Positions 8,536 to 16,734 of a stretch of 64,000 bases of DNA are shown piece after piece (position 1 is the first letter of the stretch; each line of letters opens with the position of its first letter). The stretch is from Caulobacter sp. Root1455 (GTDB taxonomy: Bacteria; Pseudomonadota; Alphaproteobacteria; Caulobacterales; Caulobacteraceae). The stretch is taken from assembly GCF_001426905.1 (NCBI RefSeq), contig NZ_LMFQ01000010.1:1-64000 (forward strand), written 5' to 3'. Under the pieces are notes generated by a model. It had not been told where the DNA came from. It did no database searches and saw nothing but the letters and a program-made list of their open reading frames with translations. A program made the position numbers and the translations under genes.

Positions 8536-9005
8536 CCCAACAGCTTTCCGTTCAGCCAGACCTTGGCGGTGTAGTTGACCGAGCCGAAGCGCAGGTGGAT
8601 GCGCTGGCCGGCCCAGCCCTTGTCGACGCGAAAGTCGGTCTCGTACCAGGCCGAGCCGACATAGTTGCGCACGTCGTCGAAGATGTCGTTCCAGCTGGCC
8701 GGCACCGGGATCAGGCGGAAGTCCTTGAGGCCCTTCTGCCAGCCCTCGGCCTCGCCGACGTCCTTGGGATCGGGGCGGAAGCGCCAGGTGGCGGCCAGGC
8801 TCTTGGTGGACCGCGTCGGGCTCTCATGCGGATAGAGGATGCTGGGGACGCCGGAGGCGGGGCCGGGTTTAGCAGCCTGGGCCTGGGCCCGGCTCGCGCC
8901 GACCGCCACGCCGGCCAGGACCATGCCGCCGGTGGCGCCGACCGCGCCTCTGCGGGTGACCAGACCACGCCGGGTTTCACCATCGTTCCGCGAATTATCC
9001 GACAT
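8536..9005 (-). pseudogene. GH2 beta-glucuronidase-like enzyme, N-terminal fragment
   Basis: From the ATG at 9005 the frame encodes a twin-arginine-like export leader (RRGLVTRRGAVGATGGMVLAGVAVG) and then the GH2 sugar-binding domain: SLAATWRFRPDP, IPVPASWNDI, YVGSAWYETDF and IHLRFGSVNYTAKVWLNGKLLGGH. Directly after the last motif the reading changes and runs into the FadR remnant. The catalytic domain is absent. The family hydrolyses beta-glucuronides or beta-galactosides. The fusion point at about 8536-8545 is a deletion junction. Confidence 0.75.
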
Positions 9006-9076
9006 CGTACGCCTCTGTTTGAAGACGCGTTTGGTGCAGCCTAGCGGGGAACTTCGCCGCCGTGACCACAAAGAAA

Positions 9077-9100
9077 GGCGGCGGGCCGAAGCCCGCCGCC
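9077..9100 (-). terminator. Rho-independent terminator of the TonB receptor gene
   Basis: In the minus direction a 10-bp GC stem (GGCGGCGGGC/GCCCGCCGCC) with a TTCG tetraloop is followed by TTTCTTTG. It lies about 20 bp beyond the stop codon of the receptor gene. Confidence 0.85.
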
Positions 9101-9120
9101 CAAGGGCTTGGGAGGACGCC

Positions 9121-11343
9121 CTAGTAGGAAACCGAGAGGCGCACGCCCGCATAGCGGTGGAAGTCGCGCGCCGGCTGGAGCTCGGTGACCAACTGGTTGC
9201 CGAAATTGCCGTACTGGCTGGCGCCGTTCACCGCGTAGCTCTTGTCGAAAACGTTGTTGACGAAGATCACCGCCTGGTAGCCGCCGCCGGGCTTGCGCAA
9301 GCCGCCCGACACGTTGAGCACGCCATAGGCCTTCTGCACCGTTCCAGGGTCCGTGTTCAGCGAGAAGTTGACCTTGGTCTGATAGGCGTAGACGCCTGAG
9401 AAGATCATCTCGTAGTCGCCTACCGGCTGGGAGAAATCCAGGCCGAGGTTCATCTTCCATTTGGGCGCGTTGGGCAGGGTCTCGCCCTTCAGGTCCTGGA
9501 ACGACGGCGAGCCGGCGACGCAGCCTTGGGCCGCGGTCTGCCCCGGCCAACAGGCCGCCTTGGGGAACGAGGTGATCTTGGCGTCGACATAGGCGATCGA
9601 ACCGTTGAGGCGCAGGTCCTTGGTCAGGATCGCGTTGGCCTCGACCTCCACGCCCTTGGTCAGCACCTTGCCGACATTGGTCAGGCGGAAGTTCTGGGTG
9701 CCGCCGACCAGGTCGATCCCCTGGGCCTGATAATCGTCGTACTTCACATGGAAGATCGTGCCGTTCAGTTGGATGCGGTGATCCAGGAATTGGCTCTTGA
9801 TCCCCGCCTCCAACGAGTCCGAGGTCTCCGGCTTGATCGGGCCGACATCGGCCCGCGCCTGGTTGAAGCCCGTGGTCAGGTCGTAGGTCTGGCCCTTGTG
9901 ACCGGTGGCGAACGAGCCGAACACCATGACGTCGTCGTTGACCTGCTGCCGCAGGCCCAGCCGATAGGTCGCCGAGCTGTCCGAAGCGCCGCCCGAGAAC
10001 TTGGCGTTGCCGTTCCGGATGTCGTTGAAATAGTAGCCGATGTCTTCCTTCTGGTAGCGTAGGCCGACGATCGCCGTGGTCTTCGGCAGGAAGGTCCATT
10101 CCCCCTGGCCGAAGGCCGCCTTGTTCTCTGAGGTGGCCATGGCGTACCACTGGGCCTGCGAGAAGACCGGGCCGCGCCTGAAGCTGCGCTGAAGGTCGTT
10201 GTCGCCATAGAACAGACCCAAGGTGTAGCGGAACACTCCGTCGCCGGGCGACAGCAGGCGCAGTTCCTGGGTATTGGCCTTGGCCTTGAAGTAGCCGCCG
10301 TACGAGTTCTTGATGCCGGCATAGGACGTCCGGTCGGAGTCCGATTGGTCGTCCAGTCGGAACTGGTCGTGCGAACTGATCGAGACCAGGGTGAAGTCCT
10401 TGGGCAGCTCGTACTCGATCTTCAGCGACTGACCGAAACCGTCGCTCTTGGCATAAGGCGGCGTGTCGTTGCTGACGGTCAGGTTCTCCTCGCCCGGCAC
10501 GACGCCGGGCATGGTCACGTTCGCCGTCAGGCCGGGCGTGCCGCGCAGGGTCGCGCCCGGGGTATAGACGCGCATCGTGGCGTCGGGCGTCGCCGTGCCC
10601 TCGATGTAGCTGGCGCCCAGCGTGACCTTCAGCTCGTCCATCGGCCGCCACTGCAGCTTGCCGCGGATGGACGTCTCGTCGCGACCGTTGATCTTGGTGT
10701 GGTCGTAAAGGTTGGTGACGTTGCCGTCGTATTCGCTGCGGCTGGCGCTCAGGCGGTAGCCCAGGGTCTCGCCGATCGGGCCCGACAGGCTGACCGCTCC
10801 CCGGTACTCGTGATCGTCAGTGGCCAGAGCGTTGGCCAGCACGCTGAACTTGGCGCTGGGGTCGCGGGTGGTGATGTTGACCAGGCCGGCCGAGGCGCTC
10901 TTGCCGTAGAGGGTGCTCTGCGGCCCGCGCAGGACTTCGATGCGCTCGACGTCGGTCAGGTCGGAGAAGGCCCGAGCCTGGAACGAGATCGGCACGTCGT
11001 CGATCTGCACCGCGACGCTGGGCTCGACGCCGATCCCGTAGGCGAAGGTGCCGATGCCGCGCAGCGCCACCGAGGCGTTGATGGGCTGGTCGGCCTGGCG
11101 GATGGTCAGGGACGGCGCGACGCGCGAGACGTCAGTGAATTCCTTGATGCCGGCGCTTTCCAGCTGCCGCGCGGTGACCACTGAAACCGCCAGGGGCACG
11201 TTCTGGACGTTCTCGGCGCGCTTTTGCGCGGTGACGACCACCTCGTCGAGCGCGATGGCGTCGGGCGCGGCTTGGGCGAAAGCGGACGTGGCCATCGCCA
11301 ACAGGAGCGCGGGCGTGGACGCGCAGTAGAGCAACCGGTTCAT
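9121..11343 (-). CDS. TonB-dependent outer-membrane receptor
   Basis: The 740-residue protein starts with a signal peptide (MNRLLYCASTPALLLAMATSAFA), a TonB-box region (IALDEVVVTAQKRAENVQ), a plug domain (LRGPQSTLYGKSASAGLVNITTRD) and a C-terminal beta-barrel ending in aromatic residues (YAGVRLSVSY). It imports a bulky substrate, probably a glycan or sugar, through the outer membrane. I chose ATG 11343, with its AAGAAGGG ribosome site and signal peptide, over an in-frame GTG at 11430 in the duplicated cassette. The promoter cassette carries the TetR-type operator, which links the receptor to the DUF993 pathway. Confidence 0.9.
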   Translation of the reverse strand: MNRLLYCASTPALLLAMATSAFAQAAPDAIALDEVVVTAQKRAENVQNVPLAVSVVTARQLESAGIKEFTDVSRVAPSLTIRQADQPINASVALRGIGTFAYGIGVEPSVAVQIDDVPISFQARAFSDLTDVERIEVLRGPQSTLYGKSASAGLVNITTRDPSAKFSVLANALATDDHEYRGAVSLSGPIGETLGYRLSASRSEYDGNVTNLYDHTKINGRDETSIRGKLQWRPMDELKVTLGASYIEGTATPDATMRVYTPGATLRGTPGLTANVTMPGVVPGEENLTVSNDTPPYAKSDGFGQSLKIEYELPKDFTLVSISSHDQFRLDDQSDSDRTSYAGIKNSYGGYFKAKANTQELRLLSPGDGVFRYTLGLFYGDNDLQRSFRRGPVFSQAQWYAMATSENKAAFGQGEWTFLPKTTAIVGLRYQKEDIGYYFNDIRNGNAKFSGGASDSSATYRLGLRQQVNDDVMVFGSFATGHKGQTYDLTTGFNQARADVGPIKPETSDSLEAGIKSQFLDHRIQLNGTIFHVKYDDYQAQGIDLVGGTQNFRLTNVGKVLTKGVEVEANAILTKDLRLNGSIAYVDAKITSFPKAACWPGQTAAQGCVAGSPSFQDLKGETLPNAPKWKMNLGLDFSQPVGDYEMIFSGVYAYQTKVNFSLNTDPGTVQKAYGVLNVSGGLRKPGGGYQAVIFVNNVFDKSYAVNGASQYGNFGNQLVTELQPARDFHRYAGVRLSVSY

Positions 11344-11400
11344 GGATTTTTCCCTTCTTGTTTGTTCGACTTGTTTGCGACTTTGGGAGGCCGCGCCGAT

Positions 11401-11575
11401 GGCCCGGGCGTCGGAACCGAGCGCCCTCACCCCTCGGCTCCGTTTCGGAACCCGATGTCAGCACGCGAAATATAACGCTGGCCCATGCGCCCTCCCCCGC
11501 CAGCCCTGCGGCCGGTCAACTCCGCAGATCAGGCCACGGTAACCAACTAGTTACGCAAAGGGAGAGGTGTGTCAA
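11401..11575. repeat. 175-bp duplicated promoter cassette, copy B
   Basis: This is the near-identical partner of 7323-7497. It includes the dyad at 11539-11554 and the GTG (11430) that opens a frame in phase with the TonB receptor without an intervening stop. The copy ends within the three bases that form the TetR stop in copy A, which suggests a single duplication event that placed the receptor under TetR control. Confidence 0.85.
11539..11554. promoter_or_regulatory. Operator-like dyad upstream of the TonB receptor
   Basis: GTAACCAACTAGTTAC is identical to the site at 7461-7476 and related to the perfect palindrome at 5540-5555. It lies about 200 bp upstream of the receptor ATG. Confidence 0.7.
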
Positions 11576-11638
11576 TGATCTCCCCCCGAGTGTCCGCCGT
11601 CAGCGCCCATGAGACAGATTGAGGGTTCCGTTTAGAGG

Positions 11639-11691
11639 AGGGTTTTGGTCTCGTCGTAGTGACGAAGGAACGAAGATGAGACCAAAACCCT
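11639..11691. repeat. Long hairpin, 17-bp arms
   Basis: AGGGTTTTGGTCTCGTC at 11639-11655 pairs with GATGAGACCAAAACCCT at 11675-11691, with one mismatch and a 19-nt centre. No T-run follows on either strand, so it is not a typical terminator. It could be a relic of mobile-element ends or a transcript-stabilising hairpin. It falls in a stretch without genes between the duplicated cassette and a deleted TonB receptor gene. Confidence 0.6.
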
Positions 11692-11767
11692 TGGCCGCGA
11701 AGGCGATGACCTGCCTCTGATTTTTCATCCAGCGCGGACCAGAGTCTCGGCAGGGTATTGTCAGCCA

Positions 11768-11863
11768 TCACTGCCTCGTTCTAGGTCTCGAAAAGAAAAA
11801 TGGCGGGCTCCATGGAGCCCGCCAAAGCGCACGGGGGGAGACGCAGCAAAGCAGGCGGTTCAT
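11768..11863 (-). pseudogene. Remnant of a second TonB receptor gene (start codon region only)
   Basis: An ATG at 11863 with a good ribosome site (AGAGGGG) starts MNRLLCCVSPRA, matching the first residues of the intact receptor (MNRLLYCAS). The upstream DNA also resembles the receptor's leader. After about ten codons the frame enters a terminator hairpin and stops at 11768. The body of the gene appears to have been removed, leaving start region and terminator. It was divergent from manD, as expected for a glycan utilisation locus. Confidence 0.6.
11790..11823 (-). terminator. Rho-independent terminator of the deleted TonB receptor gene
   Basis: A 22-nt perfect palindrome (11802-11823, arms GGCGGGCTCCA/TGGAGCCCGCC) is followed in the minus direction by ATTTTTCTTTT. 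It now lies within 40 bp of the relic start codon at 11863. Confidence 0.8.
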
Positions 11864-11930
11864 GGTTCTTCCCCTCTTCGACTTGTTTTGGGCCATGAGG
11901 GCCCTTCGTCGTTAGGACGGAACCTAACAA

Positions 11931-11946
11931 GTGGCCTGGCCAATTT
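11931..11946. promoter_or_regulatory. FadR/GntR-type operator, site 1
   Basis: AGTGGCCTGGCCAATT contains the dyad TGGCCTGGCCA. The same sequence occurs inverted at 12104-12119. The pair brackets the divergent promoter region between the relic TonB start and manD. TGGCC-n-GGCCA dyads are typical of FadR-subfamily regulators, which often control uronate genes. A FadR-type remnant lies at 8380-8535. Confidence 0.6.
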
Positions 11947-12103
11947 CAAGTTATTCCCCTGACCTCTCGCCAAAAATCGGTGACGCCGGTTACCGTTGTT
12001 TTGTGAAAATCCTCAATGTCTTATGGACATTTTGGTCCGACAGCTCCGCGACAGAGGCTCGGATTGGCCAGGGCACGCTTGACAGAGCCTGGTGAACTAA
12101 CGC

Positions 12104-12119
12104 AATTGGCCAGGCCACT
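12104..12119. promoter_or_regulatory. FadR/GntR-type operator, site 2
   Basis: AATTGGCCAGGCCACT is the exact reverse complement of site 1. A weaker match, ATTGGCCAGGGCAC, begins at about 12063. Site 2 is 69 bp upstream of the manD start, well placed to block its promoter. Confidence 0.6.
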
Positions 12120-12187
12120 TTGACGAGCGACGCCAGAAAGGCCAGACACGGCCTCGACGTCGCCAGAGACACTCGCGGAAGACTCAA

Positions 12188-13399
12188 ATGCCCAAGATCA
12201 CCGACGCCAAGGTCATCGTGACCTGCCCTGGCCGGAACTTCGTCACCCTGAAGATCACCACCGAAGACGGGACCTACGGCATTGGCGACGCCACGCTGAA
12301 CGGCCGCGAACTGGCGGTCGTCGCCTATCTGCAGGAGCACGTCGCTCCCTGCCTGATCGGCCGCGACGCTCACGGCATCGAGGACATCTGGCAGTTTCTC
12401 TACAAGGGCGCCTACTGGCGCCGGGGCCCGGTGACCATGTCGGCGATCGCCGCGGTCGACATGGCGCTGTGGGACATCAAGGCCAAGCTGGCGGGCATGC
12501 CGCTATACCAACTACTGGGCGGCGCCAGCCGCACGGGGGTGATGGTGTATGGCCACGCCAACGGGGCCGATATCGACGAGACCATCGCCGAGGCCATCAA
12601 GTACAAGGCCATGGGCTACAAGGCCATCCGCCTGCAGACCGGCGTGCCCGGCCTGGCCAGCACCTACGGCGTCTCCGGCGACAAGTTGTTCTATGAGCCG
12701 GCCGACGCGGCCCTGCCGACCGAGAACGTCTGGTCGACCTCCCGCTATCTGCCCACCGTGCCCAAGCTGTTCGAGGCTGCCCGCGAGGCCCTGGGCTGGG
12801 ACGTCCACCTGCTGCACGACAGCCACCACCGCCTGACCCCCATCGAAGCCGGGCGTCTGGGCAAGGACCTCGAGCCCTATCGCCCCTTCTGGCTGGAGGA
12901 CGTCACCCCCGCCGAGAACCAGGCCAGCTTCCGCTTGATCCGCCAGCACACCACGACCCCGCTGGCCGTCGGCGAGGTGTTCAACACCATCTGGGACTGC
13001 AAGCAGCTGATCGAAGAACAGCTGATCGACTACATCCGCACCACCATCGTCCATGGCGGCGGCATCTCGCACCTGAAGAAGATCGCCGGCCTGGCCGAGA
13101 TCAACAACGTCAAGACCGGCTTCCACGGCGCCACCGACCTGTCGCCGGTGTGCATGGGCGCGGCCCTGCACTTCGACCTGTGGGTGCCCAATTTCGGCAT
13201 CCAGGAATATATGCGCCACACGCCCGAAACCGACGCGGTGTTCCCCCACGCCTACACCTTCAAGAACGGCGATCTGCATCCGGGCGAAGCGCCGGGCCAC
13301 GGCGTCGATATCGACGAAGCCCTGGCGGCCAAGTACCCCTATCGCCCCGCCCAACTGCCGGTGAACCGCCTGGAGGATGGCACGCTGTTCAACTGGTGA
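12188..13399 (+). CDS. manD: D-mannonate dehydratase (enolase superfamily)
   Basis: The 403-residue protein belongs to the ManD group of the enolase superfamily. Characteristic segments are the N-terminal cap [20 protein letters not shown], the loop [15 protein letters not shown], metal-site strands around LLHDSHHRL and WLEDVTPAE, and the active-site [11 protein letters not shown] and NFGIQEYM blocks. It dehydrates D-mannonate to 2-keto-3-deoxy-D-gluconate in the glucuronate branch. No uxaC or kdgK is in the window. Upstream lie two FadR-type operators, and a family-3 glycosidase gene follows, so substrate supply was probably from a glucuronate-containing glycan. Confidence 0.93.
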   Translation: MPKITDAKVIVTCPGRNFVTLKITTEDGTYGIGDATLNGRELAVVAYLQEHVAPCLIGRDAHGIEDIWQFLYKGAYWRRGPVTMSAIAAVDMALWDIKAKLAGMPLYQLLGGASRTGVMVYGHANGADIDETIAEAIKYKAMGYKAIRLQTGVPGLASTYGVSGDKLFYEPADAALPTENVWSTSRYLPTVPKLFEAAREALGWDVHLLHDSHHRLTPIEAGRLGKDLEPYRPFWLEDVTPAENQASFRLIRQHTTTPLAVGEVFNTIWDCKQLIEEQLIDYIRTTIVHGGGISHLKKIAGLAEINNVKTGFHGATDLSPVCMGAALHFDLWVPNFGIQEYMRHTPETDAVFPHAYTFKNGDLHPGEAPGHGVDIDEALAAKYPYRPAQLPVNRLEDGTLFNW

Positions 13400-13505
13400 G
13401 GACCGCCCAAATGCCCGCACGCCGGACCATCAAACACCTGCGCTGCGACCATCACGCCAACAGCGCCCCTGCCTGAAACCCTCACAGATGACAAAGGCCG
13501 ACCGC

Positions 13506-15815
13506 ATGCGCCTCGCCAGCCTTACCCTCTTCCTCGTTGCGACCTGCGCCGCCGGCGCCCAGGCGGCTGAACAGCCGGCCGTCGCGGCCAGGGCCAAGCC
13601 GGTGCTCTCCATCGGCGGTCTTAAGTTCAAGGATCTGAACGGCGACGGCAGGCTACAGCCCTATGAGGATTGGCGACTGACCCCGCAGACCCGCGCCCGC
13701 GACCTGGTCGGCCGCATGACCCTGGCGGAGAAGGCCGGGACGATGCTGATCGCCACCAACAACCCAGAGTGCGATGGCGGCATCTCGGCGCGCGGCGCCG
13801 ACCTGATCGACACCCAGAAGATGACCCGCTTCATCCTGCGGGCCAAGGTGACGGCGACGGGGGCGGACTGCAGCCACAAGCCGACGGGTCCCGCCCCGCG
13901 CGGCGGCTACGCCCAGAGCCCGTTCCAGATGGCCCGGTTCACCAATGCGGTGCAAGAAAGGCTGGAGGCCGCCCGCCTCGGCATCCCGGGGCTGTTCAAG
14001 GACAATGCCCGCAACCACGTCGAGACCAACGCCCTGTTCGGCATCGCCGCTGGAGCGGGCGTCTTCACCGAGTTCCCCAAGGAGGCGGGCCTGGCGGCCG
14101 CCGCCCTCGGCGCAGGCGCGCCGACGACAAAGGATGGCGCCGCACCCGCCGGGCTGAAGGGGGACATGTCGGTCATCCGGCAGTTCACCGGGGTGATGGG
14201 CGAAGAGTGGCGGGCTATCGGCCTACGCGGCATGTACGGCTACATGGCGGACCTGACGACAGAGCCGCGATGGACCCGCGCCCACGAAACCTTCACCGAA
14301 GACGCGGATCTCATGAGCGACATCATGAGGGAACTGTTGCGCGGGCTGCAGGGCCCCGTGCGCGCGGATGGCACGTCGCTGTCGCCGACATCCGCAGTGG
14401 CCATGACGGTGAAGCACTTCCCCGGCGGAGGGCCGCAGGAGATGGGCCTCGACCCGCACTACACCTTCGGCAAGAACCAGCTCTACCTGGACAAGACCGG
14501 CCGCTACGGCTTCGCCTATCACCTCAGGCCCTTCCAGGCGGCCATCGCGGCGGGCGCTTCCTCCATCATGCCCTACTACGGGGTTCCCGTCGGCTTGACC
14601 TACGAGGGCGTGCGCTATGAGGAGCAGGGCATGGCGTTCTCTAAGCAGATCGTCACCGACCTGCTGCGCGCCCGTCTGGGCTTCAAGGGCTATGTCAATT
14701 CCGACAGTGGCGTCATCGAGACGCGCGGCTGGGGCCTTGAGAGCTACCGTGTCAATCCGGCGACCGACAGGCCCTACACCCCCGCCGACCGCACAGCGAT
14801 CGCTATCAAGAGCGGCTCGGACGTCCTGTCCGAATTCAGCTCCGCCAGCACCATCACCGGCCTGGTGAGCCAAGGTCTGCTCAACGAGCACGCCGACATC
14901 GACCCGGCGGTGATCCGTCTCCTGACCGAGCAGTTCCAGCTAGGCCTGTTTGAGAACCCCTATGTCGATGCCGAGGCCGCCTCCGGCCATATCGGCAGGC
15001 TAGAGAACCGCGCCGCTGGCCTGAACATCCAGCACCGGTCGGTCGTGCTGTTACAGAACCGCGACGCCCTGCTGCCCCTCAAAGTGGGCGCGCGGGTCTA
15101 TGTCATGGGGTTCCAGGCGGAAGAAGCCGCGCGGTACGGCTTTTCCGTCACCGACGGCAACGCCAAGAACCGTCCACCGGTCCCCGCTGGGACCGACGCT
15201 GTCCTGGTCAAGGTGCTGATCGATAACAGCCGCGCCGCAAGATACGCCTCGGACGATCCGGCGACCGGCGGCCGCCGTCTCCCCGCCGACTTCTCCCTGG
15301 TTGATCCGCGTACCGGAAAGCGGCAGGCGACCTGGGGCGCGCAGGACCCCTGCGTCTATGAGCCGGAGGTCAAGCCGCCGCCAGGGCAAGAGACCTGCCT
15401 CGACAGCCGCCTCATTTTCGGCGGCCCCTTCCCCTGGGAAATCAACATGCTGGCGCTCAGCGACATCGCCGAGGCGCAGAGCTGGACCATGACGCCGTCC
15501 CTGGCCGAGATTCAGGCTGCCGCGCGAGAGGCGGGCGGCTCCGGCAAGTTGGTCATCTCGATCTATTTCCGCAGCCCCTTCGTGATCGACGACGCCAGCC
15601 GCGTGAAGGATGCCGGGGCCTTGATCGCCACCTTCGGCGTCAGCGACCAGGCGCAACTGGACGTCATCAGTGGCCGCGCCGCTCCTAGAGGCCGCCTACC
15701 CTTCGCCCTGCCTCGTACGACTAGGGCCGTGCTGGAACAGAACCCCGACGCCCCCGGATACGCCGAGACGGCCGACGGAGCGCTCTACCCTTACGGCTTT
15801 GGCCTTAGCTACTGA
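13506..15815 (+). CDS. Glycoside hydrolase family 3 (beta-glucosidase/xylosidase type)
   Basis: The roughly 770-residue enzyme has a signal peptide (MRLASLTLFLVATCAAGAQA), an EF-hand-like DLNGDGRLQPYEDW segment, the GH3 N-terminal barrel with VKHFPGGG, and the nucleophile motif YVNSDSGVIE. A C-terminal alpha/beta sandwich includes RSVVLLQNRDALLPL and ends in YPYGFGLSY. It should act outside the cytoplasm, releasing terminal sugars from beta-linked oligosaccharides. I chose ATG 13506 for its signal peptide and AAAGG site; ATG 13488 is an alternative. It lies 106 bp after manD and is likely co-transcribed. Confidence 0.85.
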   Translation: MRLASLTLFLVATCAAGAQAAEQPAVAARAKPVLSIGGLKFKDLNGDGRLQPYEDWRLTPQTRARDLVGRMTLAEKAGTMLIATNNPECDGGISARGADLIDTQKMTRFILRAKVTATGADCSHKPTGPAPRGGYAQSPFQMARFTNAVQERLEAARLGIPGLFKDNARNHVETNALFGIAAGAGVFTEFPKEAGLAAAALGAGAPTTKDGAAPAGLKGDMSVIRQFTGVMGEEWRAIGLRGMYGYMADLTTEPRWTRAHETFTEDADLMSDIMRELLRGLQGPVRADGTSLSPTSAVAMTVKHFPGGGPQEMGLDPHYTFGKNQLYLDKTGRYGFAYHLRPFQAAIAAGASSIMPYYGVPVGLTYEGVRYEEQGMAFSKQIVTDLLRARLGFKGYVNSDSGVIETRGWGLESYRVNPATDRPYTPADRTAIAIKSGSDVLSEFSSASTITGLVSQGLLNEHADIDPAVIRLLTEQFQLGLFENPYVDAEAASGHIGRLENRAAGLNIQHRSVVLLQNRDALLPLKVGARVYVMGFQAEEAARYGFSVTDGNAKNRPPVPAGTDAVLVKVLIDNSRAARYASDDPATGGRRLPADFSLVDPRTGKRQATWGAQDPCVYEPEVKPPPGQETCLDSRLIFGGPFPWEINMLALSDIAEAQSWTMTPSLAEIQAAAREAGGSGKLVISIYFRSPFVIDDASRVKDAGALIATFGVSDQAQLDVISGRAAPRGRLPFALPRTTRAVLEQNPDAPGYAETADGALYPYGFGLSY

Positions 15816-15971
15816 CCAAGCGCCTAGGCCTGCGTCAGTTGAACGACAGCGCGCCCAGTTGCCTCGTGACGACAACGGCGTGACCCCGCCGCGACACAGG
15901 AGACCTCGCCTTGCGTCACGCCCCTTCCCGCAGACTGATTGGCTTCCTGGTCGGGCGGCGGCTTGTTTGAC

Positions 15972-16102
15972 CGCCCTGAACGCCCCCGCGGTGATCCTGG
16001 TCCCTGGCGGCGGCTTCCAGTTCCTAGCCATGGACAACCGAGGGCTATGACGTGGCCAAGTTGCTGGCGCCGCCGGGCGTGCGGGTCTTCATTCTGAAGT
16101 AG
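15972..16102 (+). pseudogene. Alpha/beta-hydrolase (acetylxylan-esterase-like), fragment with frameshift
   Basis: One frame reads LNAPAVILVPGGGFQFLAMDN, and the next frame continues EGYDVAKLLAPPGVRVFILK before a TAG. Together they match the oxyanion region of BD-FAE-type esterases (PGGGYQFLA..EGYDVA). One extra C after AAC breaks the frame. The catalytic Ser-Asp-His part is missing, and the fragment ends exactly at the large hairpin at 16101. It follows the GH3 gene and fits a hemicellulose deacetylation role in the former locus. Confidence 0.6.
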
Positions 16103-16164
16103 GGCTCACCTCATGGTTCGTACTTTTAAGCGCCTTTTAGCGTACAAACCTTGAGGTGAGCCCT
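16101..16164. repeat. 64-bp palindromic element, 23-bp arms
   Basis: The left arm (16101-16123) starts AGGGCTCACCTCA and ends TCGTAC; the right arm (16142-16164) is its reverse complement except for two mismatches, with an 18-nt centre. It starts at the broken end of the esterase relic and marks the boundary between carbohydrate and signalling islands. It may be a mobile-element end pair, a REP-like element or a bidirectional terminator. Confidence 0.65.
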
Positions 16165-16275
16165 AAGACTGCCGATCGAGTGAGCTATGCCGTTTGGCTA
16201 GTGCGTTTGGCCGATTCGCTGTGTCGAGGGGCTGGCGCTATAGTGAGGCCGTTCGTTTCGCTGCCCCCGGCGGCG

Positions 16276-16677
16276 ATGGAGTCCTTTGTGAACGCAGGCC
16301 TCGGTCACTTGATCATTGTATTGGAAAATGACCCCCGCACCGCCACCGCCTTAACCATGTTCCTTACCGACCGAGGCTATCGCGCGGTTCATGGCCGCGA
16401 CGTCGCCAGCGTCGTCACGGCCTTGGACGGGCGAGCCGGCGAGGTAAAGGCGGTCTTGGCGGACTACAATCTGGATCACGGCCTGACCGGCGTGGAAGCC
16501 CTAACGCAGCTGCGCGCGCTGGGGGTCAAGGCCCCCGCCCTGCTCCTGACGGGGTCGCTGCGGCGGGGCGCGAAGCACCGGCAGTTGACCGAGCGTTACC
16601 CCGTTCTCGAAAAGCCTGTCCGGCCGGAACGCCTGGACGCCTGGCTCCGAGATTTTGCAGGCACAGAAAACGATTGA
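16276..16677 (+). CDS. Single-domain response regulator receiver
   Basis: The 133-residue product is a receiver domain: LIIVLENDPRTATALTMFL at the N-terminus, the phosphorylation Asp in AVLADYNLDHG, a LLLTGS strand and the conserved Lys in LEKPVRPERL. The first acidic pair is END rather than DD. There is no output domain. The start could be ATG 16276 or GTG 16288, the latter with GGAG 6 nt upstream. It precedes the hybrid kinase at 16735 by 57 bp and may receive phosphate from it or act as a phosphate sink. Confidence 0.75.
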   Translation: MESFVNAGLGHLIIVLENDPRTATALTMFLTDRGYRAVHGRDVASVVTALDGRAGEVKAVLADYNLDHGLTGVEALTQLRALGVKAPALLLTGSLRRGAKHRQLTERYPVLEKPVRPERLDAWLRDFAGTEND

Positions 16678-16734
16678 CGCGATTTGCGTTTGGGTCTTCA
16701 CCGCTCCTTTGACGGTTCGTTTTGAGATCCGAAT

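Noticed and set aside
9041..10651. 536-codon minus-strand frame inside the TonB receptor gene
   Set aside because: It is a shifted frame of the receptor. It is Arg/Gly/Pro-rich and lacks any protein motif, while the receptor frame is complete.
11547..11771. 74-codon minus-strand frame across the 17-bp hairpin
   Set aside because: It spans the hairpin and the relic TonB terminator region and has no recognisable domain; most likely chance.
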